From positions 1 through 64,000 of the forward strand of contig NZ_QLLC01000018.1 of NCBI RefSeq assembly GCF_003350205.1: 64,000 bases of DNA, written 5' to 3'. Shown here in pieces: positions 24,478 to 33,132 of the stretch. Source of the DNA: Brevundimonas bullata. GTDB taxonomy: Bacteria > Pseudomonadota > Alphaproteobacteria > Caulobacterales > Caulobacteraceae. The translations under genes and the position numbers were made by a program. Under the pieces are notes generated by a model. The model saw only the letters and a program-made list of their open reading frames with translations, searched no databases and was not told where the DNA came from. Numbering within the stretch: position 1 is the first letter of the stretch; the number at the start of each line of letters is the position of its first letter.

Positions 24478-26667
24478 TCAGGCCGCGTCGGTCGCCGCCG
24501 CGCTCTGGGCGCCGTCAACCAGGGCCGCCTCCCCGGCCGGCGTCACCACGAAGACGCCGACGCCCCATGTCCCCTCTCGGTCATCCGCTTCGCCGCCAGT
24601 CTCCGGATCGTCAGCGTCGGCGCCGCCCTCGTCAGGCGCTTCGTCCGCATCAGCGTCGGACGCGTCCGCATCGAGGACGTCGTCCGCGTCCTCCAGCGCC
24701 AGCCTCCATGACAGGCAGGCCGGCGCCCAGGTCCGCGCCTTCGCCTGGTCCTCGGTCCAGGCGACGAGGTCGCCCTTCCTCATGCGGGCCGGGGCCTCGG
24801 TCTCGGCCCCCATCCGCTCCAGCATGGTCAGCAGATGCTCGCGGGAATGCGGACGCAGATAGGCTCCATCCGGCGTCCACCAACGGGCAATGTCCGCGTC
24901 GCAGAGGTCGGCGATCTCGGCGGCCTCGGTCCTCGCCGCCTTCCGCACGAGGCTGTTTCGGTCCTCTCGCAGGTCGAGGCTGAGGGCCGTCAGTTCCGCC
25001 AGCAGGCCCAGCCTGTCGCCCAGCTCCATGGCGTGGACCCAGGCGATGATCGTCAGGCCCGACGCCTCCCAGGCGCGACGCCGCTCATCGAGGCGTTCGC
25101 GCACCGCGCCGTCCAGGGCCTCGACGATGCGCCCCCCCGTCGGGTTGAAGATCGAGGCTGTGACGGCGAGGGCCGCCTCAGTCCGTCCGATCGACGGCCA
25201 GATCGCCACGGCCCCGAACAGCCGGGCGATCAAGGCCGTGAGCGCGACCTCCGGCGCGTCCGCCAGGGCGCGGATCAGACCGCGCGTCGCCATGTCCGTG
25301 CGGGTCGCGTGCAGGACATGACTGACCCCGTCGACCTCGGGAGCCGGGGCCCGCGCACGAGGCGGCGCATAGGCGCTGCGAGCCATCGGTCGTCCCGGAG
25401 ACTCCGTTGTCTCTACGTCAGTCTCCCCGGCTTCGTCGCCCCTCGACCTGACTGGATCGACCTCGGCCTCGACCGGCCCGTAGCAATCGACCTCGACGCC
25501 GGTCCGCAGCGACGGACGCAGGACCAGCACGGTGGCCAGCCGTTGCCCGGCGCCGGCCTGATCCTGGGCGATCCGCGCCCGTACAAAGGTTTCCAGGCCT
25601 CCCGCACGGACCGCATCGGGCGCTACCGGTTCAATCGCCGCCACGGCCTCAGCCGCCGCCTGGGTGCGGTCGCGAGCCTCGTGATAGACAAGGGTCGCTT
25701 CCTCGGACAGGGCGCCATAGGCGTAGTAAAGCTGCTCCAGGTCCTCGGGCAGCTCCATCCCGTCGTCACCGGGAGCGAGGCGTACGGTCAGGCCCTCCGC
25801 CTCAAATGGCGCCGCAATCTCCGCCGCGCGTTTGAGCCAGGCCCGCGTCAGGGCCTCCGGATCCAGCAGGACAGGCGGCATCTCCCCGAACAGATCAGCC
25901 TCCGTCCGCCCGCCCTCGGCCGCGTAGAGCGCAGGCGTGACCAGGCCGCAGCGGGGATCCCGGTCCGTGATCCGGCCCTCGCCCAGCTGTTCCTGGATGC
26001 GCCACTCCGCCAGACCATGTCCGTCGAGGACGCTTTGGGCCATTTCCACCTGCTGGGCCTTGTCCTTCAAGCGCGCCAGCAACCTGGCCTGGCGCAGGGT
26101 GATCTTGCCGGCTTTCAGCGCCTCCAGGGCGACGGCTGGAAGCTTCGACAGGGCCGCCAGACGGCGGATCTCGACCTCGCCATAGCCCAGGGCGCGGGCG
26201 ATGACCTTCACGCCCAGCCTTTCCCTCAGCATCCGGCCGATGGCGGCGATGACGTCGGCGACGTGAACCGGGGCGGCGGTGTTGGTCAGGACGACCGCCG
26301 CAGCCTGGCGCTTCCGGTCCGTCTCGACGAAGACCTCCATGGTATGATCGTCGTCGATGAAACCGCCGTCACGCAGCAGCCGGAGCGCCAACAACCGGCG
26401 ACGCCCGTCCAGGACCATGTAGGCGGCTTCGTCGCCCAGCCCTGGCCGTACGGTCGGAAGCTGCAGGAGGCCGGCGGCGGCGATCGTGTCGGCCAGTTGC
26501 GGAATGTCGTCGTCCGGCGCCTCGCCGTAGCGGAGGTTCTCGGGGGCGATGTCGAGGTCGCCGAGACGGACGACGGCCTGGCGGCGTGTGGATGCGAACG
26601 GCCCCGAGGGTGAAGGCGTCGAAGCCGGAGCCCCAGCAGCGGCGGGGCGTGAAGCGGAACGGGTCAT
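24478..26667 (-). CDS. Large ParB/RepB/Spo0J-family protein
   Basis: A 729-residue protein with the ParB N-terminal nuclease-like domain near residues 30-110 (VRLGDLDIAPENLRYGEAP; MVLDGRRRLLALRLLRDGG). A helix-turn-helix region follows (IARALGYGEVEIRRLAALSK; LKAGKITLRQARLLARLKD). The long C-terminal half is helical, has no known domain, and carries an acidic Asp/Glu-rich stretch near residue 690. GGGAGAAG precedes the chosen ATG. ParB proteins of this size occur on plasmids and integrative elements. No ParA is encoded nearby, so a role in regulation or copy maintenance rather than classical partition is possible. Confidence 0.88.
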   Translation of the reverse strand: MTRSASRPAAAGAPASTPSPSGPFASTRRQAVVRLGDLDIAPENLRYGEAPDDDIPQLADTIAAAGLLQLPTVRPGLGDEAAYMVLDGRRRLLALRLLRDGGFIDDDHTMEVFVETDRKRQAAAVVLTNTAAPVHVADVIAAIGRMLRERLGVKVIARALGYGEVEIRRLAALSKLPAVALEALKAGKITLRQARLLARLKDKAQQVEMAQSVLDGHGLAEWRIQEQLGEGRITDRDPRCGLVTPALYAAEGGRTEADLFGEMPPVLLDPEALTRAWLKRAAEIAAPFEAEGLTVRLAPGDDGMELPEDLEQLYYAYGALSEEATLVYHEARDRTQAAAEAVAAIEPVAPDAVRAGGLETFVRARIAQDQAGAGQRLATVLVLRPSLRTGVEVDCYGPVEAEVDPVRSRGDEAGETDVETTESPGRPMARSAYAPPRARAPAPEVDGVSHVLHATRTDMATRGLIRALADAPEVALTALIARLFGAVAIWPSIGRTEAALAVTASIFNPTGGRIVEALDGAVRERLDERRRAWEASGLTIIAWVHAMELGDRLGLLAELTALSLDLREDRNSLVRKAARTEAAEIADLCDADIARWWTPDGAYLRPHSREHLLTMLERMGAETEAPARMRKGDLVAWTEDQAKARTWAPACLSWRLALEDADDVLDADASDADADEAPDEGGADADDPETGGEADDREGTWGVGVFVVTPAGEAALVDGAQSAAATDAA

Positions 26668-26695
26668 GGGTCTTCTCCCGCCGGTTCGGCGAGGC

Positions 26696-27646
26696 CTATC
26701 CCCGCCTTGCCGGCACCCCGCTCCGCCCTTCCTCCTTCTCCCTGCCAGCGGCCTCCGCATCATTCCAGTCCCCGAAAGGGGCCGGCGGCAGACGGATGGA
26801 GGCCGCTACGCCCTCGCTCCTCAGACGCGTGCAAAGCGCCGCCGCCGCCCCCTCGCCCGCACGGCCGCGATCCCCCGCGATCAGGACCCGGCGTACGCCC
26901 AAGGGGGGCGACCAACGCGCCAGGTTGCCAGCGGACAGCAGGGCCCAGCCGGGGAGATCGAAGCGCGCCATGGCCGAGAGCGTCGTCACAACCCCCTCGC
27001 CGACGACCATTTCGGTCTCCAGCGGCGAGAGACGAACCGCGACGCCGCCCGGCGCCGATCCGACCGTCTTGCGCGGAAGTCGAATCCGACGCGCCGCCCG
27101 GCCGTCCGGATCCAGATAGGCGATCTCCACAGCGCGCATTTCATCGTCCGGGGCACGGATCGCCGCAATCAGGGCCGGACAAGTCGGGCTGTCAGGTCGA
27201 AACACCGATAACGGCGCGCCGGGGTGGCGGCGCAGGTCCTCGGGCATGGATCGGAGACGGAGCCCGCGGTGTCTGAAGTAGCGAAGGCAGAGATCGCCTT
27301 CCGCGAGCGGCAAGGCGCCCCCCCAGACCATCTGGGCGGCAGCCATCCGCCTGCGAGGCGGCGGCCGTATGGGCGTGACCGACGCCCGCCCGAATACGCC
27401 CGTCTTTGCACCCGTCAGGCGCCCAGCGGCGCCGATCAGGCCCAGACCGACGAGATGGGCTCGAACCTCGCGCCAGCCCGTCGAACCAAAACCGTGGATC
27501 ACGACTCGATCCTGCTCCAGCAAAAGGGAGACTGACCGGTCCGCCCTGCTGTGACCTGGCGCCGGCACGTTGGCGCTTCGTCCACCGTGGTGAAGGTCGC
27601 CGCCAAGGGCGGCGACGATATCATGGAGCCCCGTGGCGCGGATCAT
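26696..27646 (-). CDS. Toprim-domain primase-like protein (DUF7146 type)
   Basis: A 316-residue protein. The N-terminus resembles the zinc-free DUF7146 region (APGHSRADRSVSLLL, VVIHGFGSTGWREVRAHLVG). The C-terminal Toprim_3 domain has EMVVGEGVVTTLSAM and VRRVLIAGDRG, where Glu and D-x-G provide the metal site. The gene lies between radC (7-base gap) and parB (28-base gap) in one transcript. Related proteins on plasmids and phages act in primer synthesis or DNA processing. GAGGA upstream supports the start. Confidence 0.82.
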   Translation of the reverse strand: MIRATGLHDIVAALGGDLHHGGRSANVPAPGHSRADRSVSLLLEQDRVVIHGFGSTGWREVRAHLVGLGLIGAAGRLTGAKTGVFGRASVTPIRPPPRRRMAAAQMVWGGALPLAEGDLCLRYFRHRGLRLRSMPEDLRRHPGAPLSVFRPDSPTCPALIAAIRAPDDEMRAVEIAYLDPDGRAARRIRLPRKTVGSAPGGVAVRLSPLETEMVVGEGVVTTLSAMARFDLPGWALLSAGNLARWSPPLGVRRVLIAGDRGRAGEGAAAALCTRLRSEGVAASIRLPPAPFGDWNDAEAAGREKEEGRSGVPARRG

Positions 27647-27653
27647 GGCGTCC

Positions 27654-28349
27654 TCACATCAGGCCGAGGGCGCGAAAGCTCTTCGTCCCTTCCCGGCCGA
27701 CGACCACATGGTCGTGGACCTCGATGTCGAAGATGCGTGCGGCCTCGAGAATCCTCCGGGTCATCTCGATATCCGCCCGCGACGGCGTCGGATCGCCGGA
27801 AGGATGATTATGAACCAGGATCATGGCCGAGGCGGACATCTCGAGCGCCGTTCTCAAGACCTCTTTGACGTAGACGGGCGCGTGGTCGGTCGTGCCCGGC
27901 GCCCGATGCTCCTCGCGCATCAGGACATTGCGTTTGTCGAGATAGAGGACCCGGAACTCTTCCCGGGGAAGATGGGCCAGGGCGACCCGGAGATAGTCCA
28001 CGAGCGCGCTCCAGGAAGACAGGACGGGACCCTGGGAGGCCAGATCGCGCGCCATGGCCGAAGCCAGAGATCTCGCTCTGGCGATGTCGGAGACCGCCGC
28101 GTCGGAAAGTCCTTGTGCGCGCAAGATCGGCGTGGCCGTCGCGGCCACCGCGGCGAGGGAGCCGGCTTGCGCAAGCAGCCGTCTGCTGACGCGACGGGCG
28201 TGCATGACGCCCAGCCTCGTTTCCAGAAACCCTGCCAGGATTTCAAGATCGGGATGGTCCGGCCGGGCGTTTCGTGATCGCCGGGCGTTTCGCGTGGCCA
28301 CGGGCAAGACGTTTCCCGGCGCGTCGCCGGCATGGGGTTCGATGGTCAT
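27654..28349 (-). CDS. radC: RadC-family JAB domain protein
   Basis: A 231-residue protein carrying the JAB/MPN metal motif ILVHNHPSGDPTPSRADI (H-x-H with downstream Ser and Asp) near residue 185. The N-terminal helix-hairpin-helix region is poorly conserved. Despite the name, RadC proteins have no proven repair activity; on mobile elements they mark the conserved maintenance block. It is the first gene of the minus-strand module, and GAGGA precedes its start. Confidence 0.92.
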   Translation of the reverse strand: MTIEPHAGDAPGNVLPVATRNARRSRNARPDHPDLEILAGFLETRLGVMHARRVSRRLLAQAGSLAAVAATATPILRAQGLSDAAVSDIARARSLASAMARDLASQGPVLSSWSALVDYLRVALAHLPREEFRVLYLDKRNVLMREEHRAPGTTDHAPVYVKEVLRTALEMSASAMILVHNHPSGDPTPSRADIEMTRRILEAARIFDIEVHDHVVVGREGTKSFRALGLM

Positions 28350-28514
28350 CTGAGGGTCCTCGTCGCCGCTCCGGTTTGGAGCCCCCCCTGGCTCCCTTCC
28401 TCCTCACTCCTGATCATCGCTGGACAGAGCAGGCGCACATTCCGGGACCCTCTGGGACCTTGAGGCTTTGTTGACGAAGGCGGTCTCAGGATCGCGCAAA
28501 AGGGAGAAACGGTC

Positions 28515-30311
28515 ATGACCCCCAAGAAGAGGCGGCGGATCGGGGAGGCGCTCAGGCAGCGGGCCGGGCAGTGGCGCACGCGCATAGGCTTCAGCTTGCT
28601 TATCGCCCTGGCCTTCTGGCCCATGGTCGGTCTGCGCTTCGCCCTGATCTGGACCGTCGCCTATGTCCTGGTCCAGGCAGGGGAAAGGTTCGTGACAGCG
28701 GTCTGGACCGCTTCGCCGCGGCTGAGGCGCCGGCTCGCTCCGATCGGCGTCAGCCTGGTCCTCTCCAGCAACCTCCTCTTCGCTGTCTTCGCCCTGCGCC
28801 AGGCCATGACCCTGGAGACCCAGGGCCTGGTCTGCGCGGCTCTCTTGCTGTCCGGCGCCCTGATCAACGGCCTCATGGTAACCGCCGGTTCCCGGACGAT
28901 CACGGCAGTGACGCTGGGTCCTCATCTGTGCGCGCTTGCGGCCCTGCCCGTCTTCATGCGCATCCGGTACGACCAGCCCCTCCCTGCCCTGCAGCTTCTG
29001 GTCGCCGGCCTGCTGCTGGCGGCGGCTACGGTCGCGGCTGTACGCGGCCTGTCCGCCGCCCTTGCCCAGCGCCGGACAGCCGAGGCGACGGCCGTCGCCG
29101 CGCGTCGTCTGGCCGAAGCGGCCAGCCGCGCCAAGAGTGATTTCATCGCCAATATGAGCCACGAAATCCGGACGCCCCTCAATGGGGTGATCGGCATGGC
29201 GCGCGCCCTGTCCCAGGCCGACCTGCCCCCTCGCGAAAAGGAGCAAAGTCTCCTGCTGGTCGATTCCGGCGAAGCCCTCCGCGTCCTGCTCAACGACATG
29301 CTGGACCTCTCCAAGATCGAGGCCGGCAAGCTAACGATCGACGCCCGTCCCTTCGCTCTCCGCCCGATGCTCGAGGGCGTCACCCGCCTCTTCGAACCAG
29401 CGGCCGCCGCCAAGGGATTGACGATCGGCCTCGAGATCGCACCCGGCCTGGCCCGGACCTGGATCGGCGACGAGGCGCGCATTCGTCAGATCCTTTCCAA
29501 TCTGGTCTCGAACGCGGTCAAGTTCACGAGTACGGGAGGCCTGGTCGTAAGCGCGGCCCCCGCAGGCGGCTCCAGCGGATCGGCAGCCTTCGCGGGGCTT
29601 CGGCTCGCCGTCGTCGACACGGGCCCGGGCATAGATCCCGCCCAGATGGATCGTCTCTTCCAGAAATTCGTCCAGCTCGACGAATCCTCCACCCGTCGCC
29701 ATGGCGGTACGGGACTCGGACTCGCCCTGTGCGCGGATCTCACCTCCCTGATGAAGGGCGAGGTCCAGGCCCGACGCAGGCCGGGCGGCGGCATGGAGTT
29801 CGTCGTTCTCCTGCCGCTGGAGATCAGTCAGACCGATTTCGCCGAGACCCCGACCCTCAAGCCGGCTGCGCCGGCCGTCGGCGACGGCGACGGCGCGCCG
29901 CTATGGGTTCTTGCCACCGAAGATCACCCCACCAATCGCAAGGTTCTCGAACTCCTGCTCGAGCCGACCGGCGTGCACTGTCGGTTCGTCGAAAACGGCC
30001 AGGAAGCGGTCGAGATCTGGCGCGAGCAGGACTGGGACATCATCCTGATGGACGTGCAGATGCCTGTGATGGACGGCCTCGCCGCGACCCGCGCCATCCG
30101 GTCGGAGGAAGCCTTCGGCGGCCGCCGGCGAACGCCGATCATCGCCCTCACGGCCAACGCCTTGCAGCACCAGCAGGAAGAATATGCGGCTGCGGGGATG
30201 GATGACTTCGTCGGCAAGCCCGTACAGCCGGATCGCCTGTACGCGGCGCTGAGCCGGGCGGCCGAACAGTCTGCGCCTTCGACTCGGTCAGCGGACGCCG
30301 CCCAGGCCTAG
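28515..30311 (+). CDS. Hybrid sensor histidine kinase/response regulator
   Basis: A 598-residue membrane kinase. The N-terminal ~180 residues hold about six transmembrane helices without a periplasmic domain. The HisKA box FIANMSHEIRTPLNG (His near 216) follows, then HATPase_c (NLVSNAVKFT; DTGPGIDPAQMD; GGTGLGLAL). A C-terminal receiver domain has LMDVQMPVMDG (Asp near 512), with KP at its end. It senses an unknown signal within or near the membrane. No cognate output regulator is adjacent, so a phosphorelay to a distant protein is likely. Confidence 0.94.
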   Translation: MTPKKRRRIGEALRQRAGQWRTRIGFSLLIALAFWPMVGLRFALIWTVAYVLVQAGERFVTAVWTASPRLRRRLAPIGVSLVLSSNLLFAVFALRQAMTLETQGLVCAALLLSGALINGLMVTAGSRTITAVTLGPHLCALAALPVFMRIRYDQPLPALQLLVAGLLLAAATVAAVRGLSAALAQRRTAEATAVAARRLAEAASRAKSDFIANMSHEIRTPLNGVIGMARALSQADLPPREKEQSLLLVDSGEALRVLLNDMLDLSKIEAGKLTIDARPFALRPMLEGVTRLFEPAAAAKGLTIGLEIAPGLARTWIGDEARIRQILSNLVSNAVKFTSTGGLVVSAAPAGGSSGSAAFAGLRLAVVDTGPGIDPAQMDRLFQKFVQLDESSTRRHGGTGLGLALCADLTSLMKGEVQARRRPGGGMEFVVLLPLEISQTDFAETPTLKPAAPAVGDGDGAPLWVLATEDHPTNRKVLELLLEPTGVHCRFVENGQEAVEIWREQDWDIILMDVQMPVMDGLAATRAIRSEEAFGGRRRTPIIALTANALQHQQEEYAAAGMDDFVGKPVQPDRLYAALSRAAEQSAPSTRSADAAQA

Positions 30312-30385
30312 TCGCGGCGACTCAAGTGGGCGCAGCCGCTTGTCCCGACGAGCGCGCCGCGAGGGCGCCCGGCATTCGATTTCGC

Positions 30386-30410
30386 GGAACCCCGAGCCGG
30401 CCGGATCGTT
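30386..30410 (+). promoter_or_regulatory. EcfG-type general-stress promoter (perfect)
   Basis: GGAAC (30386-30390), 16 bases, CGTT (30407-30410). This is an exact match to the alphaproteobacterial general-stress sigma consensus, ending 27 bases before the ATG of the 83-residue gene at 30438. Confidence 0.7.
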
Positions 30411-30437
30411 TGATGCGCCAAATCGAGGTAAAGCGGC

Positions 30438-30689
30438 GTGAATTCATACTTTTGCATTGTTAACATGCCCGGCGTTCCCGCGCGTGAAATCAGGGTGCTG
30501 GACGTGCGCGACGACGCCTCGGCCATACAGGCGCTGTCCCCTGTCGCCGCCGAATGGGTCGGCTTCGACACCATCTGCCTCTATCAGGGAGAACGCTTCA
30601 TCCAGGTGCTGAGCAATCCGGCCCTGGGCTTCCCCCAGGACGCACTGGCCCTCCCGCAAGACCCGACGCCATGGGCCGAGGCGGCCTGA
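30438..30689 (+). CDS. Small hypothetical protein, likely stress-induced
   Basis: An 83-residue soluble protein starting MNSYFCIVNMPGVPAREIRV, with a mixed alpha/beta pattern and a proline-rich tail. No signal peptide or catalytic motif is visible. It sits behind a perfect GGAAC-N16-CGTT promoter, and its stop is 12 bases from a convergent gene. I do not recognise a family. The promoter suggests that it belongs to the general stress response. Confidence 0.65.
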   Translation: MNSYFCIVNMPGVPAREIRVLDVRDDASAIQALSPVAAEWVGFDTICLYQGERFIQVLSNPALGFPQDALALPQDPTPWAEAA

Positions 30690-30701
30690 ATCCGCGCCCC
30701 C

Positions 30702-31034
30702 TCATCCTTCTTCCTGGCCGGCGAACCAGGCCGCATAGGCGGTATTGCGCGCCAGGCGGCGATTGACGTCAGGCGCGCCGTCGCTCCACCACGGCGGCCC
30801 CCTTTCGCCCAGTGAAACCTTGGCCGCCTCCACCTCTTTGCGAGCGAGAAGCAGGGCCTGTTCATCCCCTGCCCGCAGGGCGTCCCGCACCGCCCTGCGG
30901 GCGCGCATCAGGTCATCTACGAGGCGCTCGCGCGCCTCTGGAGCGAGAGATGGGTTGGAACATCGCCACAGGCGCCCCCGCACGACGAAATACCGCCCGT
31001 CCGGCGTAACGGGATGGGGGCTATCGTCCCTCAA
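30702..31034 (-). CDS. Hypothetical protein translated with Ku
   Basis: A 110-residue charged protein (DGRYFVVRGRLWRCSNPSL near the N-terminus, then a long Arg/Ala-rich helix and a WWSDGAPDVNRR segment). Its ATG overlaps the ku stop (ATGA), so the two are translationally coupled. The coupling suggests a function related to Ku or end joining, but there is no direct evidence. It does not resemble a nuclease or ligase. Confidence 0.65.
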   Translation of the reverse strand: MRDDSPHPVTPDGRYFVVRGRLWRCSNPSLAPEARERLVDDLMRARRAVRDALRAGDEQALLLARKEVEAAKVSLGERGPPWWSDGAPDVNRRLARNTAYAAWFAGQEEG

Positions 31035-31891
31035 CCGGCGCGACGGCGCGGCGAGGCTCGGGACGTCTTGGCCGGCGCGGGCGACTTGGAGGTGCGTCCA
31101 CGTCCCTTGGTCCGCGGAGCCGCCCCTTGGAGACTGGCGCGAAGGGCGGCCATAAGGTCCACGACATTGGTGTCTTCCGGCTCGGCCGAGCGCACCGGCT
31201 TCTGGCCCTTCTGCTTGGCCGCGATCAGGGCCTTGAGCGCCTCCTCGTAGCGATCAACGAACTGGTCAGGATCGAAGGGTCCGGCCTGCTGCTCGATGAT
31301 GCGCCGCGCGATGTCGATCATGGCGGGATCGGGCGGCTTGTCCGATATCGCGCCGAACACGTCCCTTGTGTCGCGCACCTCCCCTCGGGTGCGCAGGGAA
31401 TAGGCCAGAATGCCCTGGTCGCGAGGCTCCAGAGCCAAAAGGCGCTCACGTGTCGAAAGCACCACCCGGCCCAGGGCGATCTTGCCTTCCGACCGCATGG
31501 CCTCGCGGATGACGCCAAAAGCTTCTTCGGCGATCGCTCCGGCGGGAGCGAGATAATAGGGGTTGTCCCAGTAGAGCCGATCAATCTCGTCGGCGGGGAC
31601 GAACCGCTCGATGTCGATCGTCTTGGTGCTCTCGAGCTTGACCGACTTGATCTCCTCGTCGGTGAGCAGGATGTATTCGTCCTTGGCGACGGCATAGCCC
31701 TTGACCAGAGACGACCGCTCCACGGGCCCGGTGTCGGGATCCGTCGTCACCATGCGGATACGGTTATTGGTCTCCGGATTGATGAGGTTGAAATGAACCT
31801 CCCCTCCCGAATTGGTGGCCGTATAGAGGGAGACCGGACAGGTCACGAGAGACAGACGCAGGTGTCCCTGCCATGTGGGGCGAAAGGCCAT
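31031..31891 (-). CDS. ku: Ku protein (NHEJ end binding)
   Basis: A 286-residue bacterial Ku core: PTWQGHLRLSLVTCPVSLY at the N-terminus, GYAVAKDEYILLTDEEIKSV, then IDIERFVPADEIDRLYWDNPYYL. The Lys/Arg/Ala-rich C-terminal tail after residue 240 is typical of bacterial Ku that binds DNA and recruits LigD. It forms a homodimeric ring on double-strand ends. LigD lies 25 kb away, so the pair is not in one operon here. No stress promoter or LexA box is apparent upstream. Confidence 0.97.
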   Translation of the reverse strand: MAFRPTWQGHLRLSLVTCPVSLYTATNSGGEVHFNLINPETNNRIRMVTTDPDTGPVERSSLVKGYAVAKDEYILLTDEEIKSVKLESTKTIDIERFVPADEIDRLYWDNPYYLAPAGAIAEEAFGVIREAMRSEGKIALGRVVLSTRERLLALEPRDQGILAYSLRTRGEVRDTRDVFGAISDKPPDPAMIDIARRIIEQQAGPFDPDQFVDRYEEALKALIAAKQKGQKPVRSAEPEDTNVVDLMAALRASLQGAAPRTKGRGRTSKSPAPAKTSRASPRRRAG

Positions 31892-31991
31892 GATCCGAAC
31901 TCCTGGCGAACATCAGGCTCGCCACCTCGGATTCAACACCGTCCCCCCGAATTCGCTCCGTCCCGATTTCAGGCTCGCAGACCGGTCAGCG

Positions 31992-32228
31992 TCAGCCGCA
32001 GGGTTCGGCCTGACCGTCGCCGAGGTCGATGACGAAGCAGTGTTCCTGACCGCCCTCCATCTCCGCCACGAAGACCCGGATCTCGTCGTCGGCGTCCACG
32101 GGCGGCGCATAGATTTCCGTGTAGCCGACGGCGGCGGCCTCGAAACTCGGCGCCTCTATGACATGTCCGTGGGCCCGTCCCACGCCCTCGGCATAGGCGA
32201 AATAGCGATGCTGTGCAGCTTCGATCAT
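31992..32228 (-). CDS. Small hypothetical protein divergent from imuA
   Basis: A 78-residue acidic protein beginning MIEAAQHRYFAYAEGVGRAH, with the pattern VIEAPSFEAAAVGYTE and a beta-rich C-terminal half (IRVFVAEMEGGQEHCFVIDL). It has no signal peptide. Its start is about 100 bases from the LexA box that serves imuA on the other strand, so co-regulation by LexA is possible but unproven. I do not assign a family with certainty. Confidence 0.6.
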   Translation of the reverse strand: MIEAAQHRYFAYAEGVGRAHGHVIEAPSFEAAAVGYTEIYAPPVDADDEIRVFVAEMEGGQEHCFVIDLGDGQAEPCG

Positions 32229-32331
32229 GGGCTCTCCTCCTCAAGTGAATGCGGCAGGCGACAAAAGGATTCCATGATTCGTCCGGGGATAAGCCTTTCT
32301 CCTGATTGACTCGGTCCCGGAATGAGAACCA

Positions 32332-32346
32332 GAACATAACAGGAAC
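32332..32346 (+). promoter_or_regulatory. LexA box of the imuA-imuB-dnaE2 operon
   Basis: GAAC-N7-GAAC with spacer ATAACAG. This is the reverse complement of GTTC-N7-GTTC, the direct-repeat LexA operator of alphaproteobacteria. It ends 27 bases before the imuA ATG, where bound LexA would block transcription. Confidence 0.88.
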
Positions 32347-32373
32347 ATTATAGACCTCGGAAAGGAGGCCGTC

Positions 32374-33132
32374 ATGCACGTCCGGCCTGTAGCCGAGCTG
32401 GCCGCCTTGCGCGCCCGCATTGAAAGCCTGGAGACATCCGGACGGTCCCGCGCCGGCGTCCTGCCCTTCGGCGTTGCTATCGTCGACGCCGCCCTGCCCC
32501 AGGGCGGGCTGGCCCTCGGCGCCCTGCACGAGGTGGCCGGCGGCGGCGACGGGGCGGTGGACGGCGCGATCGCCGCCCTCTTCGCGGCCGGCATAGCCGC
32601 CCGCCTGCCGGGCCAGGTGCTCTGGTGCCTGACCCGGCCTGATCTCTTCGCCCCGGCCCTGCAGCAGGTCGGGCTCGACCCGGACCGCGTCCTCTATCTG
32701 GAGACCGGCGACGAGAAGAGCCTGATGGCCTGTTTCGAGGAAGGCCTGCGCCACGGCGGCCTGGCCGCCGTTGTCGCCGAGACCGCCCGCCTCTCCATGA
32801 CCGCCTCGCGTCGCCTCCAGCTCGCCGCCGAAAGCTCGGGGGTCACCGCCATCGCCGTGCGGCGCTGGCGGCGCGCGAGCGAGGCCGCCGACTTCGGTCA
32901 ACCGACAGCGGCGGTCACCCGATGGCGGGTGACCGCCCAGCCCTCCTCGCCCCTCCCCGCGCCCGGCGTCGGCCGCCCGCGATGGTTCGTCGAACTCCTC
33001 CGCTGTCGCTCCGGCGACTGCGCCGAATTCTCTCTGGAAGCCTGTGATGAAAAGGGTCGTCTCGCTCTACCTCCCGAACTGGCCGATCGATCGGCTGCGC
33101 CGGCGGCTGGGGTCCGCCGCACCGCCGCCTGA
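32374..33132 (+). CDS. imuA: ImuA mutagenesis accessory protein
   Basis: A 252-residue RecA/SulA-like protein: VLPFGVAIVDAALPQGGLAL, LHEVAGGGDG (replacing a full Walker A), LWCLTRPDLFAPAL and VVAETARLSMTASRRLQLAA. It starts at an ATG preceded by AAAGGAGG. With ImuB and DnaE2 it forms the damage-induced mutasome used instead of UmuDC. It is first in an operon behind a LexA box, and its 3' end overlaps imuB by 89 bases. Confidence 0.93.
   Translation: MHVRPVAELAALRARIESLETSGRSRAGVLPFGVAIVDAALPQGGLALGALHEVAGGGDGAVDGAIAALFAAGIAARLPGQVLWCLTRPDLFAPALQQVGLDPDRVLYLETGDEKSLMACFEEGLRHGGLAAVVAETARLSMTASRRLQLAAESSGVTAIAVRRWRRASEAADFGQPTAAVTRWRVTAQPSSPLPAPGVGRPRWFVELLRCRSGDCAEFSLEACDEKGRLALPPELADRSAAPAAGVRRTAA

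Noticed and set aside
24835-26613. Long plus-strand frame opposite parB
   Set aside because: Antisense shadow without recognisable domain or ribosome binding site; ParB motifs are on the minus strand.
24478-26667. A parS site or complete partition system with the ParB protein
   Set aside because: No ParA gene and no repeated palindrome near the gene, so classical partition is not supported by the sequence.
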